A stretch of DNA of 64,000 bases, taken from contig NZ_SMKC01000003.1 of assembly GCF_004348315.1 (NCBI RefSeq), positions 1-64,000 on the forward strand, in the 5' to 3' direction. This document shows, piece after piece, positions 42,338-50,721 of the stretch (its first letter is position 1; every line of letters begins with the position of its first letter). A program made the position numbers and the translations under genes. Below the pieces are notes generated by a model that was not told where the DNA came from, searched no databases, and worked only from the letters and a program-made list of their open reading frames with translations. This DNA is from Streptomyces sp. 8K308. Its GTDB lineage: Bacteria; Actinomycetota; Actinomycetes; Streptomycetales; Streptomycetaceae.

Positions 42338-43275
42338 CGCAGCCCCCCGAACGTGCGGCGCTGGGTGACCCGCAGCAGCGCGAGCGACAGCACCAGGGTG
42401 CCGACGGCCAGGACGACCGAGCCGGCCGCCGCCATCGGCAGGTCGTCGCGGATGAACCCGTCCCGGTAGACGTGCATCAGCGGCACCCAGGTCTCGGAGA
42501 TCTCGATGGTCATCGGCTTCAGCATCGTCGGCTCGCCGTACACCTGGAGCGTGCCGATGAGCGAGAAGAGGCCGGTCAGCACCAGTGCCGGCGCCACCAG
42601 CGGCACCTTGATCCGCCAGGCGAGCCGCCACTCGGAGCAGCCGTCGACGCGTGCCGCGTCCGCGAGCTCGGACGGTATGCCGCGCAGCGCCGTGTAGATG
42701 ATGATCATGTTGAAGCCGATGCCGCCCCAGATGGCGACGTTCGCCAGCGAGGGGAAGATCCCGCCGGCGTCGAGGAACGGGATCGTGCCGAATCCCAACC
42801 GCTCCGCGACGTAGGAGAAGGGGCTGGTCGACGGCAGGTACATGAAGCCCCACAACAGGGAGGCGACGACGCCCGGCACCGCGTAGGGGACGAAGATCGC
42901 GGCCCGGGAGAAGCGGCGGGCCCGCGCGCCGCCGTGGTCGAGCAGCAGCGCGAAGAGCAGCGCCCCGCTCAGGGTGAGCGGCACGGCGATCACCCCGTAC
43001 AGGGCCATCCGCCCGAACCCGGCCCAGAACGTGCCGTCGGTGACGATGTCGGTGTAGTTGGCGAGCCCGACGAACACCTCGCGCCGGGTGCCGAAGACCC
43101 CCTCGTCGACGATCCGCAGGCCCTGCACGCTCAGGTACAGCGCGTACCCCACGGGGATCGCGAGGAAGGCGAGGAAGAGGCCGAGCGCCGGGGTGAGGAA
43201 GACGTACGGGGCGAGGAAACCGCCGAGTCCGCGTCTGGCGGTGGTGCCGCGCGGCGGCGGGGTGGTTCGTGGCAT
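42334..43275 (-). CDS. CUT1 carbohydrate ABC transporter permease (MalF type)
   Basis: 313 residues. It starts LGGFLAPYVFLTPALGLFLA and has six membrane spans; the EAA loop is DAARVDGCSEWRLAWRIKVP. The larger periplasmic loop after the first span (VQGLRIVDEGVFGTRREVFV, GLANYTDIVTD) is typical of the MalF partner. It lies 101 bases downstream of the binding-protein gene and overlaps the next permease. Confidence 0.9.
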   Translation of the reverse strand: MPRTTPPPRGTTARRGLGGFLAPYVFLTPALGLFLAFLAIPVGYALYLSVQGLRIVDEGVFGTRREVFVGLANYTDIVTDGTFWAGFGRMALYGVIAVPLTLSGALLFALLLDHGGARARRFSRAAIFVPYAVPGVVASLLWGFMYLPSTSPFSYVAERLGFGTIPFLDAGGIFPSLANVAIWGGIGFNMIIIYTALRGIPSELADAARVDGCSEWRLAWRIKVPLVAPALVLTGLFSLIGTLQVYGEPTMLKPMTIEISETWVPLMHVYRDGFIRDDLPMAAAGSVVLAVGTLVLSLALLRVTQRRTFGGLR

Positions 43276-43376
43276 GGCTGCCTTCCGGGCTGGTGACGGG
43301 AGTGGGAGACGGGAGGGAGGAGGGGACCGGCGGCGGCCCCTCGGCGCGACGTGGCGCGGGGCGGCGGGCCCGGGCC

Positions 43377-44660
43377 TCAGCCGGTGACGTGGAAGCCGAC
43401 GCGCTCCATCTCGGCGACGACCTCCCGCTGGGTGCGCCGCAGCGCGTCGGTCAGCGAGGTCCCGTCCCGGAGCGCCGCGGAGAAGGCGTCACCGTAGGCG
43501 TCGCTCGCGGTGGTCACGTTCGGCCCCCACTGGATGTGGGGCACGGTGTTCCTGGCCGCCGCGGTCGCCACGTCCCAGTAGTCCTCCTGGCCGGCCGTCA
43601 GCGCCGGCGGCTGGCTGAGCTCGGCCGCCGCCTGGCCGCTCAGGGAGGCCGGGTACTGGCCACCGGCGATCTGCAGGTCCGTCGACTCGGGCGCCGTCTC
43701 CATCCAGCTGACGAACTCGACGGCCGCCGCCACGTCCTCGGCGTCGTTGGTGACGGCCAGCGCCGAACCGCCCTGGAACGCCACCGCGTCGGACTCGCCG
43801 GCCCAGTGCGGCAGGGGGGCGATGGCCCAGTCGCCGGCCTGCGCCTCCGCGATGCCGTAGATCACCGACGGCGACCACAGGCCGGCCGGCCAGGTCAACA
43901 CCTCGCCCCGGTTGACCCGGTTGTTCCACTCGGGCGTCAACAGGGGTTCCGCGCTCACCAGGTCACGGTCGATCAGGTCCTGCCAGTACTCGGCCACCCG
44001 CAGCGAGGCCGCGTCGTCGATGCCGACCGTCCAGTCGCGGTTCTCCACCTCCCACCAGGTGGCGCCGCCCTGTTGCGCGAGCCCGGCGAAGTTGCCGAAC
44101 TCGGTCGGCGAGAACGTCGCGACATAGGTGTCGGGATCGCGCTCCCTGGCCTCCGCCGCGACCTCGGCGAACTCCTCCCAGGTCGTGGGCACCGCGAGGC
44201 CCAGCTCCTCGAACCTGGCCCGGTTGTAGAGCAGCACCATCGGCCCCACGTCGTCGGGGACGCCGTAGACGTGGCCCTCGAAGCTGGTCAACTGCCAGGT
44301 CTCCTCGGTGAACTCGTCGATGATTCCGTCGACGTGGTCGGCGATGTCCGCCAGCACGTCGGAGACCACGAGCGCCGGTATCGTCTGGTACTCGACGCAC
44401 GTGACGTCCGGCGCGTTGCCGGCGCGGCTCGCGGTCAGCAGCTTGGTCGCCGAGTCGTTGCCACCGCCCGCGTCGGTGCGGCGCACCTGGATGTCGGGGT
44501 GCGCGGCGTTGAACGCCTCGACCCGTGCCGACGGCACGTCGCCCCAGCACCAGAAGTCCAGGGTGACGACGCCGTCGCCCCCGCCGCCGATGCCACACGA
44601 GCTGAGCAGCGCCGTCACGCCGGCGAGAGCGGCGAGTCGGCGCGGAACGCGTCCGCGCAT
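43377..44660 (-). CDS. CUT1 sugar-binding lipoprotein (SBP family 1)
   Basis: 427 residues with a lipoprotein signal: basic start, hydrophobic core and lipobox LLSSCGIGG (Cys about residue 23). The mature protein has SBP_bac_1 landmarks: VTLDFWCWGDVPSARVEAFN, GNAPDVTCVEYQTIPALVVS, DVGPMVLLYNRARFEELGLA and FQGGSALAVTNDAEDVAAAV. It delivers an oligosaccharide to the two permeases. The sugar is unknown; the divergent mannanase and nearby GH127/LacI scraps suggest a plant hemicellulose oligomer (inference). First gene of a four-gene operon ending with the ROK regulator. Confidence 0.9.
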   Translation of the reverse strand: MRGRVPRRLAALAGVTALLSSCGIGGGGDGVVTLDFWCWGDVPSARVEAFNAAHPDIQVRRTDAGGGNDSATKLLTASRAGNAPDVTCVEYQTIPALVVSDVLADIADHVDGIIDEFTEETWQLTSFEGHVYGVPDDVGPMVLLYNRARFEELGLAVPTTWEEFAEVAAEARERDPDTYVATFSPTEFGNFAGLAQQGGATWWEVENRDWTVGIDDAASLRVAEYWQDLIDRDLVSAEPLLTPEWNNRVNRGEVLTWPAGLWSPSVIYGIAEAQAGDWAIAPLPHWAGESDAVAFQGGSALAVTNDAEDVAAAVEFVSWMETAPESTDLQIAGGQYPASLSGQAAAELSQPPALTAGQEDYWDVATAAARNTVPHIQWGPNVTTASDAYGDAFSAALRDGTSLTDALRRTQREVVAEMERVGFHVTG

Positions 44661-44847
44661 GAGTGGTTCTTCCGTTCCGGTCGATCAGCGTCGGCCGGTG
44701 TCCTCCGGCCGCGCCAACCCGCTGGTCAGGCTGGGGGGTTGGCTTCGGCGCAGAACTTAGCCCCGGCGTTCGAGCGGTGTCCATAGGCGTGACGTCCTCG
44801 GTTTTGCAAGTACCGCGCGGCCGCGGGGACGTTCACCGTCAGAGGGG

Positions 44848-44860
44848 TTTCGCAACGAAA
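44848..44860. promoter_or_regulatory. Inverted repeat, candidate operator of the sugar ABC operon
   Basis: TTTCG-CAA-CGAAA, a perfect 5-bp inverted repeat about 188 bases upstream of the binding-protein start and 120 bases upstream of the mannanase. It could be the binding site of the ROK regulator in the operon; nothing else in this region is so symmetric apart from the CebR-like box. Confidence 0.35.
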
Positions 44861-44917
44861 GTCAGGCCGCTCCGCCGCCGGCTCTTGACGGCTTCGGAAA
44901 ACGGCGCAGTCTGCTGT

Positions 44918-44933
44918 TTGGGAGCGCTCCCAA
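44918..44933. promoter_or_regulatory. CebR-type operator upstream of the mannanase gene
   Basis: TTGGGAGCGCTCCCAA is a perfect 16-bp palindrome containing the known Streptomyces CebR box TGGGAGCGCTCCCA. It lies 46 bases before the GTG of the GH5 gene, where a LacI-family repressor would block transcription until cello- or related oligosaccharides arrive. No intact LacI gene is in the window, so the repressor must be encoded elsewhere. Confidence 0.85.
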
Positions 44934-44979
44934 GGCGCCGCGTCGCACCGTGCTCGACCGACCACTCTAGGGAGCCGTA

Positions 44980-46671
44980 GTGAGATCGAGAACCGGAACG
45001 AACAACCGAAAGAGGACCAGGGCGAGGACCACCGGGACGCGCGCGCGGGCGCTCGTCGCCCTCCTGGCCGCCCTGGCGACGCTCTTCGGCCTGGGCCAGT
45101 CCGCCCAGGCCGCGCCGGCCGAGCCGCCGAGCGCGCAGGCCACCGGGCTGCACATCAGCGACGGTCGCCTGGTGGAGCGCAACGGGAACGACTTCGTCAT
45201 GCGCGGGGTCAACCACGCCCACACCTGGTACACCAACCAGACCCAGTCGTTCGCCGACATCAAGGAGTACGGCTCCAACACCGTGCGCGTCGTCCTCTCC
45301 AACGGCGACCGCTGGACCCGTAACGACGCCGCCGACGTCGCCAACGTCATCAACCTCTGCAAGCAGAACCGGATGATCTGCGTCCTCGAGGTGCACGACA
45401 CCACCGGCTACGGCGAGGAGGCCGCCGCCGGCACCCTCGACAGCGCGGCCGACTACTGGATCAGCCTGCGGGACGTGCTGGTCGGCCAGGAGGACTACGT
45501 CATCATCAACATCGGCAACGAGCCCTGGGGCAACACCGATCCCGCCGGCTGGACCGCGCCCACCATCGCCGCCGTGCAGAAGCTGCGCGGCGCCGGGTTC
45601 GAGCACACCATCATGGTGGACGCGCCCAACTGGGGGCAGGACTGGCAGGGCGTCATGCGGGCCAACGCCCGGACCGTGTACGACGCCGACCCCACGGGCA
45701 ACCTGCTGTTCTCGATCCACATGTACAGCGTCTACAGCACCGCCCAGTCGATCACCGACTACCTGAACGCCTACGTCAACGTCGGACTGCCCATCGTCAT
45801 CGGCGAGTTCGGCGGTCCCGCCGACCAGTGGGGCGACCCGGACGAGGACACGATCCTGGCCACCGCCCAACAGCTGGGGCTCGGCTACCTCGCCTGGTCG
45901 TGGAGCGGCAACACCGACCCGATCCTCGACCTCTCGATCGGCTTCGACCCCGACAACCTGAGCACCTGGGGCCAGCGCATCTTCAACGGCGTCAACGGCA
46001 TCACCCAGACCTCGCGCGAGGCCACCATCTTCGGCGGCGGCGGCCCGGCCGACACCCAGGCCCCGACCGCTCCCGGCACGCCGACCGCCTCCGGCGTGAC
46101 CGCCACCTCCGCCACCCTGGGCTGGGCGGCCTCGACCGACAACGTGGGCGTCACGGCCTACGACGTCGTCCGCGTCAACGGCGGCACCGAGAGCGCCGTC
46201 GCCACCTCCACCACCAACCGCGTCACCGTCAGCGGTCTCACGGCCAACACCGCCTACACCTTCGCCGTGTACGCGCGCGACGCCGCGGGGAACCGCTCGG
46301 CGCGCTCGGCCACGGTGAGCGTCACCACCACGGGCGGCGGCACGCCCGGCGCGACCTGCGGCGTCGGCTACCGGGTCGTGGGTGACTGGGGTAGCGGCTT
46401 CCAGGGCGAGATCACCATCCGCAACACCGGCACCACGGCCATCAACGGCTGGACGCTCACCTTCGCCTTCGCCAACGGCCAGACCATCAGCAACATGTGG
46501 GGCGGCACGGCGACGCAGAGCGGCGGCAACGTGAGCGTGGCGCCCGCCGCCTACACCTCCACCATCCCGGCGGCCGGCTCGGTCACCCTCGGCTTCATCG
46601 CCAACCGGGGCGGCACCAACGCCGCGCCGACCGCCTTCGCCCTCAGCGGCAACGCCTGCGCCATGGCCTGA
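44980..46671 (+). CDS. manA: Secreted GH5 beta-mannanase with FN3 and CBM2
   Basis: 563 residues from GTG 44980 (AGGGAG upstream). The signal peptide ends near AQAAPAEPP. The GH5 catalytic domain (about 50-345) closely resembles Streptomyces ManA: GLHISDGRLVERNGNDFVMR, MRGVNHAHTWYTNQTQSFAD, the acid/base Glu in IINIGNEPWGNTDP and the nucleophile in LPIVIGEFGGPAD. A single fibronectin-3 domain follows (about 365-450), then a CBM2 cellulose-binding module (about 460-563, CGVGYRVVGDWGSGFQGEIT, with Cys at both ends). It cuts beta-1,4-mannan outside the cell. The upstream CebR box ties it to the cellulose regulon. Confidence 0.9.
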   Translation: MRSRTGTNNRKRTRARTTGTRARALVALLAALATLFGLGQSAQAAPAEPPSAQATGLHISDGRLVERNGNDFVMRGVNHAHTWYTNQTQSFADIKEYGSNTVRVVLSNGDRWTRNDAADVANVINLCKQNRMICVLEVHDTTGYGEEAAAGTLDSAADYWISLRDVLVGQEDYVIINIGNEPWGNTDPAGWTAPTIAAVQKLRGAGFEHTIMVDAPNWGQDWQGVMRANARTVYDADPTGNLLFSIHMYSVYSTAQSITDYLNAYVNVGLPIVIGEFGGPADQWGDPDEDTILATAQQLGLGYLAWSWSGNTDPILDLSIGFDPDNLSTWGQRIFNGVNGITQTSREATIFGGGGPADTQAPTAPGTPTASGVTATSATLGWAASTDNVGVTAYDVVRVNGGTESAVATSTTNRVTVSGLTANTAYTFAVYARDAAGNRSARSATVSVTTTGGGTPGATCGVGYRVVGDWGSGFQGEITIRNTGTTAINGWTLTFAFANGQTISNMWGGTATQSGGNVSVAPAAYTSTIPAAGSVTLGFIANRGGTNAAPTAFALSGNACAMA

Positions 46672-46679
46672 CGCCCCGC

Positions 46680-46711
46680 CACCTGACCGCGCCTTCGGGG
46701 GCGGTCAGGTG
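46680..46711. terminator. Bidirectional terminator with TTCG loop
   Basis: CACCTGACCGC and GCGGTCAGGTG form an 11-bp perfect stem with an inner CC/GG pair closed by a TTCG loop. It ends the convergent mannanase and DUF488 genes and overlaps the latter's stop. Confidence 0.8.
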
Positions 46712-47067
46712 CCGTCGGCCAGCCACTCCGCGAGGACGGCGGCCTGGCTGTGGTCCAGATCGCGGGTGGCGGTCAGCAGGGTGATCCGGTCGTGGTCGGC
46801 CAGGTCGCGCAGCCGGCCGGCGGCCTCCCGGTGCTCGGGGTCGCGCAGCTCGGCCAGGTAGCGGCGCCGGAACTCGGCGAACCGGTGGGGCTCGTGCCCG
46901 TACCAGCGGCGCAGCTCCGTGGAGGGCGCGACGTCCCGCAGCCACTCGTCGAGGTGCGCCGCCTCCTTGCTCAGCCCGCGCGGCCAGACCCGATCGACGA
47001 GCACGCGCTTCCCGTCCTTCGCGGACGTGTCCTCGTAGACCCTGCGACAGGTGATCCGCTCCGCCAT
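46705..47067 (-). CDS. DUF488-family protein
   Basis: 120 residues from ATG 47067. It has the whole DUF488 pattern: ITCRRVYEDTSAKDGKRVLV, DRVWPRGLSKEAAHLDEWLR, STELRRWYGHEPHRFAEFRR, then ITLLTATRDLDHSQAAVLAE. Family members are small cytosolic proteins of unknown biochemical role with conserved Arg and Asp that resemble a nucleotide- or metal-handling site. It stands alone between the mannanase and a broken hydrolase. Confidence 0.85.
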   Translation of the reverse strand: MAERITCRRVYEDTSAKDGKRVLVDRVWPRGLSKEAAHLDEWLRDVAPSTELRRWYGHEPHRFAEFRRRYLAELRDPEHREAAGRLRDLADHDRITLLTATRDLDHSQAAVLAEWLADGT

Positions 47068-47141
47068 GCCCACACCTTCCCTCGGCCGGTCGGCGAGCCG
47101 CCGGGGCGGCCCGCGCCAGCTCACTCACTTACTCACTGTAG

Positions 47142-47949
47142 TCAGGGGTCGGTGGTTCCGCTCGTCTCGCGGGCCCGGGCGACCGCGGCCCGCGCGCTGC
47201 TCCGCAGCGCCGGGCCGTGGCCGGGCAGCAGCCACTCCGCGTCGAGCGCCTCCAGGGCCGCCAGGGACCGCAGGGCCCGGTCGCGGTCCGCGTGGAACAT
47301 GCCGGGCAGCAGTTGGGGACCGCGCCTCCGTGAGGTGGGGTGCGCGGTGACCACCGCGTCGCCGCTGACCAGGATGCCGCTGTCCGGCAGCAGGAAGCAG
47401 CAGTGCCCACGGGGTGTCCCGGGGTGTGCACCGGCAGTGGTCCCCCGGGCAGGTCGAGGCGGCCGGGCGCGGGGAAGGGCCGCGGCTCGGCGACCGGCAC
47501 GTTGACGGTCGCCCCGGCCCGGACGGCCCGCACGGCCCAGGACAGCACCGCCGGCCGCCACGCCCGGGCGGCGACCTGCCCGAGGCTCACCTGGTCGGGG
47601 CGCACCTGGTCGGGGAGGGCCCGTCTGGCGTGCGCCACCTCATCGGGGTGCGTCAGCACCGGCGTGCCGTAGCGGGAGCGCAGGCGCTCCGCCGCGCCGA
47701 TGTGGTCCGTGTGGGCATGCGTCACCAGCACGGCGGCCACCCCCTCGGGCGCCACCCCGACCGCGGCGAGCGAGGCCACACCCGGTCGTGGTCGTGCGGA
47801 TAGCCGGCGTCGATCAGCGTCGCGGCCTCCCCGTCCCGCACGACGACCCAGTTGACGTCGCTGCCGGCGACGACGTACGTGTGCGCGTCAACCCGCTGGA
47901 CCTCCAGGCCGCGTGGTGCGTCATGGCCGTTCCGTCGTAGGCGCCGCAT
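47142..47949 (-). pseudogene. Metallo-beta-lactamase-fold hydrolase, two frameshifts
   Basis: Three frames combine to one MBL protein. The first, from ATG 47949, gives VQRVDAHTYVVAGSDVNWVV and LIDAGYPHDHDRVW; near 47780 it shifts to ASLAAVGVAPEGVAAVLVTH with the zinc motif THAHTDHIGAAERL; near 47415 it shifts again to RGHCCFLLPDSGILVSGDAV and EWLLPGHGPALRSS, ending at TGA 47142. All metal ligands are present if the frames are joined. It is either a decayed gene or a sequence with two indel errors. Confidence 0.75.
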
Positions 47950-48118
47950 TCCCGGAGTCTCCCACGAGGCGTCCCGGGGCGGAGCGGGAAAACCGAATGG
48001 ACGAAAACCCCGTTTCCCTTCGGCCGGATACGGTTGTCCGTCACGTGATACGCCGCTTGAAGAGGGAAAAGGCCCCTGGTTACTGTCGGGCCACATCGCG
48101 CCGGGAGAAGGGGACGTC

Positions 48119-48226
48119 GTGGCATCGCACCCATACGACGCGCCCGTCCGGCTGGTCGGCATGGCCCGTGTGCTGCGCCGGCACATCGATCTGCTGCGGG
48201 TCTCAAGCATTCTCTGTCACGCCTGA
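48119..48226 (+). CDS. Putative cysteine-type leader peptide
   Basis: 35-residue ORF from GTG 48119 (GGGAGAAGGGG upstream) ending LVGMARVLRRHIDLLRVSSI followed by LCHA. Short actinobacterial leaders with an RRHVDLLRV-x-S-x-x-C core are known upstream of sulfur and cysteine genes, where slow translation of the C-terminal Cys is thought to relieve attenuation. It precedes the OsmC gene by 174 bases, long enough for an attenuator. Regulation by cysteine is inference. Confidence 0.65.
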   Translation: MASHPYDAPVRLVGMARVLRRHIDLLRVSSILCHA

Positions 48227-48400
48227 TCAGGCGGCCCGCGCCGTCGCACGGGCACGGTGTACCCATCGGCGTCGCCCTGCCGCGTGACGCCGTTCTTCCG
48301 CGTCTTCCCCTTTCTTTCCCTCTTTCCTTCCTCGTTCAGGTCCGTTTCTCCGGCACTGTCTCCGGAAGAACGGACGCCCTGTCACAAGGAGCGCCCTTGC

Positions 48401-48715
48401 ATGACCACGACCACCAAGACGACCAGGAAGTCGACGGACGATCTGCTCGGCACGGCCGACGACCCCCAACCGGGGCTGCGCGCCTATCTGGAGGTCAAGC
48501 GGGCGGCGCTGCTGGCCAGGCGCGAGGCCGCCAAGGCGAACCCGCTCACCCAGCCCAACCGGATCCGCGCCCGCACCACCGCCGAGTCCCGCAGTGGGGT
48601 GCGCCGCATCCGGATCAGGCACCACCAGATCATCAGCGACTCGGGCGTGGACTTCGCAGGTTACGACCTCGGGCCCGCCTCTCCCGAGATCCGGCTCGGC
48701 GTGCTCTCCAGCTGC
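48401..48715 (+). pseudogene. OsmC-family protein, N-terminal half only
   Basis: From ATG 48401 (AAGGA ribosome site) the frame reads a normal OsmC-family start, GLRAYLEVKRAALLARREAA, then RIRHHQIISDSGVDFAGYDL and RLGVLSSC, where the Cys is the first catalytic cysteine of the family. Immediately after it, homology stops at about 48715 and the DNA becomes the antisense of a peptide-binding lipoprotein gene. OsmC-like peroxidases reduce organic peroxides with two Cys; the second is lost here. Confidence 0.7.
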
Positions 48716-49145
48716 GCTTGGACGCTGAGTTCGGTGATCGCGTCAAAGTTGGCCCTGACCGCCTCGGCGTCGAAGGGCTCGCCGTCGCTGAAGGTCACGT
48801 CGTCACGGAGGTGGAAGGTGAAGCGGGTGACGTCGTCGCTGACCTCCCAGGAGGTGGCGAGCCACGGCAGGATCTCGCCGGTCTCCGGGTCCTGTTCGGT
48901 GAGCGCGTCCGTCAGCTGCCGGCCTATGAAACGGGAGTTGAGCTGGGGCCGCTGCCTGGAGTCGACGGGTGCCCGCTGAACGCGTACCTGAGCGTGCCGC
49001 CCCTGGTGGGCTCGCCGGCGGCGCCACCCCCGTCGTCCGTCTCGCCGCCGCCACCTCCGCAGGCGCCGAGGAGGACGGAGAGGGAGAGCACGAGCGCGGT
49101 CGCGGAGGTCGCGGCTCTCGGACGAGGCAGGCGTGCAGACAGCAC
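48716..49145 (-). pseudogene. Peptide-type ABC substrate-binding lipoprotein (SBP family 5), N-terminal fragment
   Basis: GTG 49145 starts a lipoprotein signal (VLSLSVLLGACGGGG). The mature start reaches RGGTLRYAFSGHP, then the frame shifts near 48965 to RPQLNSRFIGRQLTDALTEQ and ETGEILPWLATSWEVSDDVT, RFTFHLRDDVTFSDGEPFDA, typical of SBP_bac_5 proteins. At about 48716 the gene is cut and joined head-on to the OsmC fragment. About 400 residues are missing. Family 5 proteins bind peptides, glutathione or nickel. Confidence 0.75.
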
Positions 49146-49355
49146 GGCAGGGGGTTCCTTTCAAGGGCCGACGACCGGCGGCGGGCGCGCGTGGGCGCCC
49201 GGCCCTGGGCCGGGAAGAGCGACCGTCGACGAGCGGACGGCGAGAACGAGGGAAGGCGCGAAGACGCGGGAAGAACGCGCGAGGACGCGAGTACCACGAG
49301 AAACGCAGCCCGGCCGCGGGCTTACCGCCCGGCCGGAATCAGGCGCTGGCTGACG
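49146..49355. other. Upstream region of the SBP5 fragment
   Basis: About 210 bases between the lipoprotein start and the leader-like ORF, G/A-rich (for example AAGACGCGGGAAGAACGCGC). It would hold the leader attenuator on the minus strand. I see no gene. Confidence 0.4.
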
Positions 49356-49415
49356 TCAGACGAGACAGGAGGCCGTGGTGACACGGCCCAGGTCGACATG
49401 GCGACGCGACGTCAG
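49356..49415 (-). CDS. Second leader-peptide-like ORF, start not visible
   Basis: The minus strand reads LTSRRHVDLGRVTTASCLV before a TGA. This is the same RRHVDL-x-RV-x-x-x-x-C pattern as the leader at 48.1 kb, and it points at the SBP5 fragment 210 bases downstream. No ATG, GTG or TTG is in frame nearby; a CTG (49415) is the closest codon, so a sequence error or damage is possible. Confidence 0.4.
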   Translation of the reverse strand: MTSRRHVDLGRVTTASCLV

Positions 49416-49466
49416 ACGGACTGCGCGGGGACGAGGATGAGCCAGTCGGGGACATCCGTCAAGGGC

Positions 49467-49516
49467 GTGGATCACCGCGGTGCGGCGGCACCGCCCGCCG
49501 CACCGCGGTGATCCAC
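49467..49516. terminator. Very long perfect hairpin
   Basis: Two exact 22-bp arms (starting GTGGATCACCGCGGTGCGGC) separated by a 6-base loop CACCGC. It lies 108 bases past the stop of the RTX gene and can terminate transcription from it. The arm length is more than a terminator needs. Confidence 0.65.
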
Positions 49517-49623
49517 CACGCGGGCCGCGGAGCGGGGCGGGGGCGACCGCCCGACCGCCCGACCGGCCGTGGCCCGTCGGTTGACGCTCGTGGCGGTCGC
49601 CCCCGCCCCGGAAGAGCGGCTGG

Positions 49624-50445
49624 CTACTGGGTGATCTCGTCGGTGCCCGCGCCGCCCCAGAGGAGGTCGGTGCCGGCGCCGCCGTCGAGGGTGTCGTCGC
49701 CGCTGCCGCCGTGGAGGACGTCGCGCCCCGCCTCGCCCATGAGCATGTCGTCGTCCCGGCCGCCGAACACCACGTCGTCGCCCTCGCCGGCGACGACGTG
49801 GTCGTCGCCCGAGTCGGCGGACACGACGTCGTCGCCCCCGTACGCCTCGACGTGGTCGTCGCCGGAGCCGCCCCACAGGTACTGGTCCCGGTCGTCGCCC
49901 ATCAGGTGATCCATGCCGGCGTCGCCCCGCATCACGACGCCGCCCATGAGCATGTCGTCGCCGTCCCCGCCGAGCACCGTGTGGGCGGAGTGCGCGTGGA
50001 GTTCGTCGTCGTCCGCGCCGCCCTGCACGACGGAGACGCCGGGCGCGACGGTGAAGAACGCGTCGTCGCCGTCGCCGAGCAGCACGCGGATGTCGTCGGC
50101 CGGGGCCGAGTCGGCCGGCAGCTCGCAGACCACGCGGGTCGGGTCGCCCGGGTCGGGCTGTGTACAGGGCGCGCCGGCGCTGATGGTCACCTCGTCGTTG
50201 AAGGCGATCCGCCTCACGTCGGGGCCGCCCGGCATGGCGGTGATCTGGAGGTCGTTGGCCTGCCCGGCGGCGGCCCGGTAGGTCAACGACCGGCCGTCCC
50301 GGTCGACGGCGAGGGTGGCGGTGGCCTCGGCGGCCTCCGATGGCCGGCCGGTCTGCGCCGCGACCGCGGGGCCGATGGCCGAGCCGGTGGCCAGCAGGGT
50401 TAACGCCGCGACGGTGACCGCGGGGGAGATGCGTGACGGAGTCAT
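49624..50445 (-). CDS. Secreted RTX-repeat (hemolysin-type calcium-binding) protein
   Basis: 273 residues. The signal peptide is residues 1-30 (VAALTLLATGSAIGPAVAAQ). A beta-rich N-domain follows (about 40-120, with a Cys pair CTQPD/VVCEL). From residue 125 to the end there are about ten GG-x-G-x-D-x-L nonapeptides: VLLGDGDDAFFTV, LGGDGDDMLMGG, YGGDDVVSADSGDDHVVAGE, LHGGSGDDTLDGGAGTDLLW. Such repeats bind calcium in a parallel beta roll after secretion. No catalytic domain is attached; role unknown. Streptomyces carry many of these, typically exported by Sec. Confidence 0.85.
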   Translation of the reverse strand: MTPSRISPAVTVAALTLLATGSAIGPAVAAQTGRPSEAAEATATLAVDRDGRSLTYRAAAGQANDLQITAMPGGPDVRRIAFNDEVTISAGAPCTQPDPGDPTRVVCELPADSAPADDIRVLLGDGDDAFFTVAPGVSVVQGGADDDELHAHSAHTVLGGDGDDMLMGGVVMRGDAGMDHLMGDDRDQYLWGGSGDDHVEAYGGDDVVSADSGDDHVVAGEGDDVVFGGRDDDMLMGEAGRDVLHGGSGDDTLDGGAGTDLLWGGAGTDEITQ

Positions 50446-50721
50446 GGGTGCGTCCTCACCTCATGGAAGAATCGAGCCGACAGAGTGTCATGGACGAAAC
50501 AACCTTCCCCTCGTCCGTGCCTTCCGTCCACACCCGTGCCGCCCGAACCCGGCGCACGCGCGCCGTTGTCCCACCACCCTCCGCGACGACCGCCCCCCGA
50601 GCACCCGGTGAATCACCGGTAACGGCGGTAACAATGGTGATATGCGGCCTCAATGGGACGGTCATCAACGGGTGATGAGGTCACGCCCAGTCACTCCTCG
50701 CACGGCACTACGGAGAACGCG

